NCBI RefSeq assembly: GCF_003255815.1 | Contig: NC_037668.1 | Location: 86,225,783-86,289,782 of the forward strand | Direction: 5' to 3' | DNA: 64,000 nucleotides | Source of the DNA: Theropithecus gelada | Lineage: Eukaryota; Chordata; Mammalia; Primates; Cercopithecidae | Part shown: positions 60,950-64,000 of the stretch, in pieces | How positions within the stretch are numbered: position 1 is the stretch's first letter | Layout: the number at the start of each line of letters is the position of its first letter | Translations under genes and position numbers: made by a program | Notes under the pieces: model-generated | The model's database searches: none | What the model was told of the DNA's origin: nothing | Seen by the model: only the letters and a program-made list of their open reading frames with translations

Positions 60950-62300
60950 GAAAGAGGGTCCCTTCCCATGCATGTGTGTAGCTGTCCATAGTCCTGAATC
61001 TCATTGTTCTCTGAGTGGGCTCCACCCAGACCGTGTGTGTAATGATTCATGGGAGCTACGGGGAAAAAACATACTGGCCTTTCAATTTAGATATTTAAAT
61101 GTAAAAACTATGAAGGTTTACTAAGATGCAATTTACAGATGAAAACTGATGTTCAGTATTTGTCACCTACTGTTTGTCAGAGATCCTGGAGAAAGTGTAA
61201 GTGCCCCATGGTGCAGAAGAGCCACCCATAACACTCTCACTTCATGTCTGGCTTTCAACATTTTATGGTTGATTAGGGATGACTTGTGCCCAGTCAAGTA
61301 GAGTTACAGATTATATTATTTAAAATACTACAGCTGAGAAAAGATTATGAAAACCTTCTGTATCAGCCAGAGGTTCACTGGTTATCCCAGTGGGCTGGGT
61401 ACTTAAAAGAGTCTTCAGTGTAAGCAAGCATTTTTCTTCCATTAATAAATTATTTTAAATTACTATTTATTTTTATCTCACGCTTTTTAAAACTTCATCT
61501 TAAAAATGTCCACTTCTGTATGTTTTAGAAAGAAAATACTAGTACAGAAGTTAACTGTGTACTGTGTTAATATAGAAATATATATACATCGGTACTAGAA
61601 GCTCAAAATTTTTACTGCCAGTAGAGGAATATGATCAAAAAAGAGTGAAAACCACTGCCTTAGAGTCTAGTCCTTTCTTTTACGGTGATTGAAACTTGCT
61701 CTCATTCTTTTGAAGCAATTAAAAGTAAGGAAAAGGCAGGGGTAGTTAATTAAAAGTTAGGTAGTTAGAGAAAGCAAAAATGGAGACACAGAAGAGATGA
61801 AGGCTTTGGAGGGCCAGCACTACTCAGGGATGGCCCAGGAGAAAGCAAGAGAAAAATCTGTCTGAAGCTGTTTTCACATAATCACAGTAGCCAAGGACAA
61901 AACCACAGTCAACCCCAGCTAGCCTACTAAGCAGCTAAAAAAGGGTCAGAAAGGTACACGTCAAAGGATGCGGAGCCAGCAAGTGTGGATATGAACAACG
62001 GTGGTTCTGTGAGCACCCCAAAGAGTACCGATGAAGGCGCTGAACTCTCTCCGTGGCTAAATTATTCCCAACCGCTCCTGATTTTTTTCTGTTTTTATTT
62101 TCTATCCTGATGAGAAATGCGCAGATTTTCACCCTGTCTCAGGACAAATAGAACTTTGACATGTAGTTCACAATTTATGTAACTGATTTCATATCCTTCT
62201 GCCAGTTGTATCATGTTTCTGACAATTACAAATGTTTCTCTCCTCACTCCAAGGAATTGTGAGGCATCCACAATCATGCTGCTATCCCTTGTATGCTGCA
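60950..62300. other. AT-rich stretch, mostly unassigned
   Basis: No gene recognised. The part 61370-61655 ends in gagtgaaaaccactgcctta and may be an eroded hAT element, as 'gaaaaccactg' resembles their terminus; it starts near ggttcactggttatcccagt. Confidence in that is low. Confidence 0.35.
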
Positions 62301-62309
62301 GTCTGGGTG

Positions 62310-62440
62310 CTATTACTTCCATCTGACGCTGCAGGCAAACAACTGAGGCTGAGAGGCGTGATGTTACTTACCCAAGGACCCTGGGGGTAATTGGCAGAGA
62401 CAGGACTGGGATCCACGTCGATCTGAGAAGGTACCTTAAC
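62310..62440 (-). mobile_element. MIR SINE (antisense)
   Basis: tgctattacttccatctgac, acaactgaggctgagaggcg, tgttacttacccaaggaccc and gacaggactgggatccacgt. Confidence 0.75.
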
Positions 62441-62770
62441 TAAATTCTTTTCTGTATTCTAGGTGTTAGTCTGGATACCCTCAATCCCAAGGCATCTCAA
62501 CCAGTAGCAATTTTTAGAGGTTCAGGGTATCCCCAAGTTGTTCTCAAAACTTCAAAAGTCTCATTAAAATGGCACGATACAGGGTTTTGCTTTGTTTTTT
62601 TTTTTTTAATGAATAGTGTTTGTATTGGATGAAGTCTTTCAAAGGTGGAGTTAATGATGCAAGAAAATCAGATATGTGGTCAGCAGTGGTCAGAATATGG
62701 GGAGCCATTGTTTAGATTTTCACCCAGAAGACAAAGAGCCCACATTAAATCTCTTTAACTTTAACAGCAT
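62441..62770. other. No feature recognised
   Basis: Includes a T-run near 62596-62609. No repeat or gene supported. Confidence 0.4.
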
Positions 62771-62774
62771 ACAA

Positions 62775-62978
62775 CTTGGCCAGACTGTTTACTAAGCAGG
62801 TAACCTCAGGCTGTTCATTTGACCTATGTGCTTCAGTTTCCTCCTCTGTAAAACAGGGATGAAGACAGACATACCCGAGTGTTATTGTAAGGACTGAAAG
62901 AACTGAAACATGTACAGAACTTAAAACCGTGCCTGACACATAGTAGGAAGTCAGGGACAACTGTTGTTCTTATTGCTG
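62775..62978 (+). mobile_element. MIR SINE
   Basis: tgcttcagtttcctcctctg, taaaacagggatgaagacag, gtgttattgtaaggactgaa and tgcctgacacatagtaggaa. Confidence 0.88.
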
Positions 62979-62979
62979 T

Positions 62980-63095
62980 AACCTCAGCTTCCTTGTCTGT
63001 AAAATGGGGGTGGTTTATATACTATCAACCTCATAGGATGATTTTAAGACTCAAATGAAATGGTGAAAAAGTCCTTCATAAGCAATATCATGCTC
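62980..63095 (+). mobile_element. MIR SINE, second adjacent copy
   Basis: acctcagcttccttgtctgt, aaaatgggggtggtttatat and cctcataggatgattttaag. A separate core placed directly after the previous MIR. Confidence 0.78.
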
Positions 63096-63099
63096 TGCA

Positions 63100-63535
63100 G
63101 ATGAGAAAGTATGCTGTAATTTTCACTCCTATGTCTCACATATGAAACAAGTCTAAGAACAGTGTATTCCAGCCAAGAAATTAAAAGCTTTGTTCCTTTG
63201 GAGTCAGAGTGTGTCCCTGCACAGATCAATGTTGCTGAAGTGAAAAGAGAGAGATTTAATTACCTTGAGCCTTAGTGCCTTCCCCACCGAGAGCAGAGAG
63301 TTCCTGGTGAGAGGAGTAGCTGAGTGCGGAGCTGACAGGTCGTCGTATGAGTGCCTGGGGACTCCTAGACATAAGCTCCGTCACCTTCCTAGGGCCAGAC
63401 AACTTGACAAGGGAAGAGCTGGCTCCAAGGAGAAGGTGTGAACCTGTGTCTTTGAAAGGCCATGATCTGTGATGAAATCTGTTCGAGTGTGGCACCCGGG
63501 GAGAATGAGGCTAAGGCTGCCTTCCTGGCCCTTGC
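63100..63535. other. Unique sequence
   Basis: No transposon recognised; the small antisense frames (63256-63581) lack support. Confidence 0.4.
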
Positions 63536-63539
63536 ATGG

Positions 63540-63860
63540 CTGTGTGTAAATCTTCATGTTCAAGGCATATGGTGTTTGCATACACTGGTATCCACATTCT
63601 AAGGGGTATGCGCACCCACATACTGAGTCTCACATGCATAAGGTCATATGCATGCTTGAGAGTCTGTGTGTACATGTATCTGTGGCCTGGGCACAATCTG
63701 CATGCATAAATGGGTTTGCATGTGAATGCTGCTTCTATCTCCATGGGCAAAAATGTGCATCTGTGTCTCTGCACTTGGCCTGGTGGACACGTACAGATGT
63801 GGATGGCGATATGGACCCACCTGTGTGAGTCCATGGCATCACAGATGTACGAATTCTGTA
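63540..63860. repeat. Degenerate TGCATG / TGTG-rich tract
   Basis: Recurrent gcata/tgcatg/gtgtg words (tcatatgcatgcttgagagt, ctgcatgcataaatgggttt, tgtgtgtacatgtatctgtg). Its composition leaves few stops, which explains the opposed open frames at 63511-63834 (-) and 63556-63828 (+). Confidence 0.5.
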
Positions 63861-64000
63861 CATGTCCTTGCCATGTGTTTCAGTAGAGTTTGAGAATCTA
63901 AGACAGGCTGTAGGGTTGTCCACCGGGACCATTTGTGGAGCTGGGTCTCCAAGATTATGGTTGAATGCCCCAAAGCTAGGAAGAGATAGGAAGGTTTGCA

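Overview
This window is primate nuclear DNA without a recognisable gene. It is built almost entirely from decayed interspersed repeats separated by short stretches of apparently unique sequence. Several Alu elements place it in a primate. The only young Alu (42362-42662) carries diagnostic bases that I recall from Old World monkey AluY subfamilies (for example gagatccggccac and ctagccgggcgagg), so a cercopithecoid such as macaque, baboon or guenon is more likely than an ape. This identification rests on one element and on memory of subfamily consensus sequences.

Layout. 1-10430: many MIR and L2 fragments, with one antisense AluJ, a MER20 and a MER5A inside L2. 10430-11510: largely repeat-free. 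11510-17400: MIR, L2, MLT1-type LTRs and a Tigger-like MITE. 17460-26300: a split hAT-like element, several copies of LTR-like families I cannot name, and an AT-rich block (21930-22300) dense in homeodomain-type sites. 26350-30990: a long antisense L2 interrupted by other repeats, then an MLT1 LTR. 31270-32085: repeat-free. 32100-41400: Alu, L2 in both orientations, MLT1-type LTRs and MIR. 41400-47380: several MIRs, each split by a younger insertion (an unnamed LTR-like block, the AluY, an Alu monomer, a small MITE). 51050-53700: L1 remnants with two Alus inserted. 53700-58215: mostly unique sequence. 58225-60430: nested L2/hAT, MIR/Alu and LTR-like/Alu. 60430-64000: sparse MIR and a TGCATG-rich tract at the end.

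No open reading frame has the length, composition or homology expected of a coding exon. The longest (33416-34018 +, 36110-36568 +, 5937-6479 +) lie largely in L2, Alu or pyrimidine-rich DNA. I found no tRNA, rRNA, snoRNA, CRISPR array or CpG island. The window therefore looks intergenic or deeply intronic. Old repeats (MIR, L2) are abundant and Alu is sparse, and the unique blocks contain clustered TAATTA, CCAAT and octamer motifs. A non-coding regulatory landscape is a reasonable hypothesis, but conservation data would be needed to test it. Family names for ancient repeats come from remembered consensus sequences; boundaries are approximate (about 10-20 bp) unless a target-site duplication is cited.
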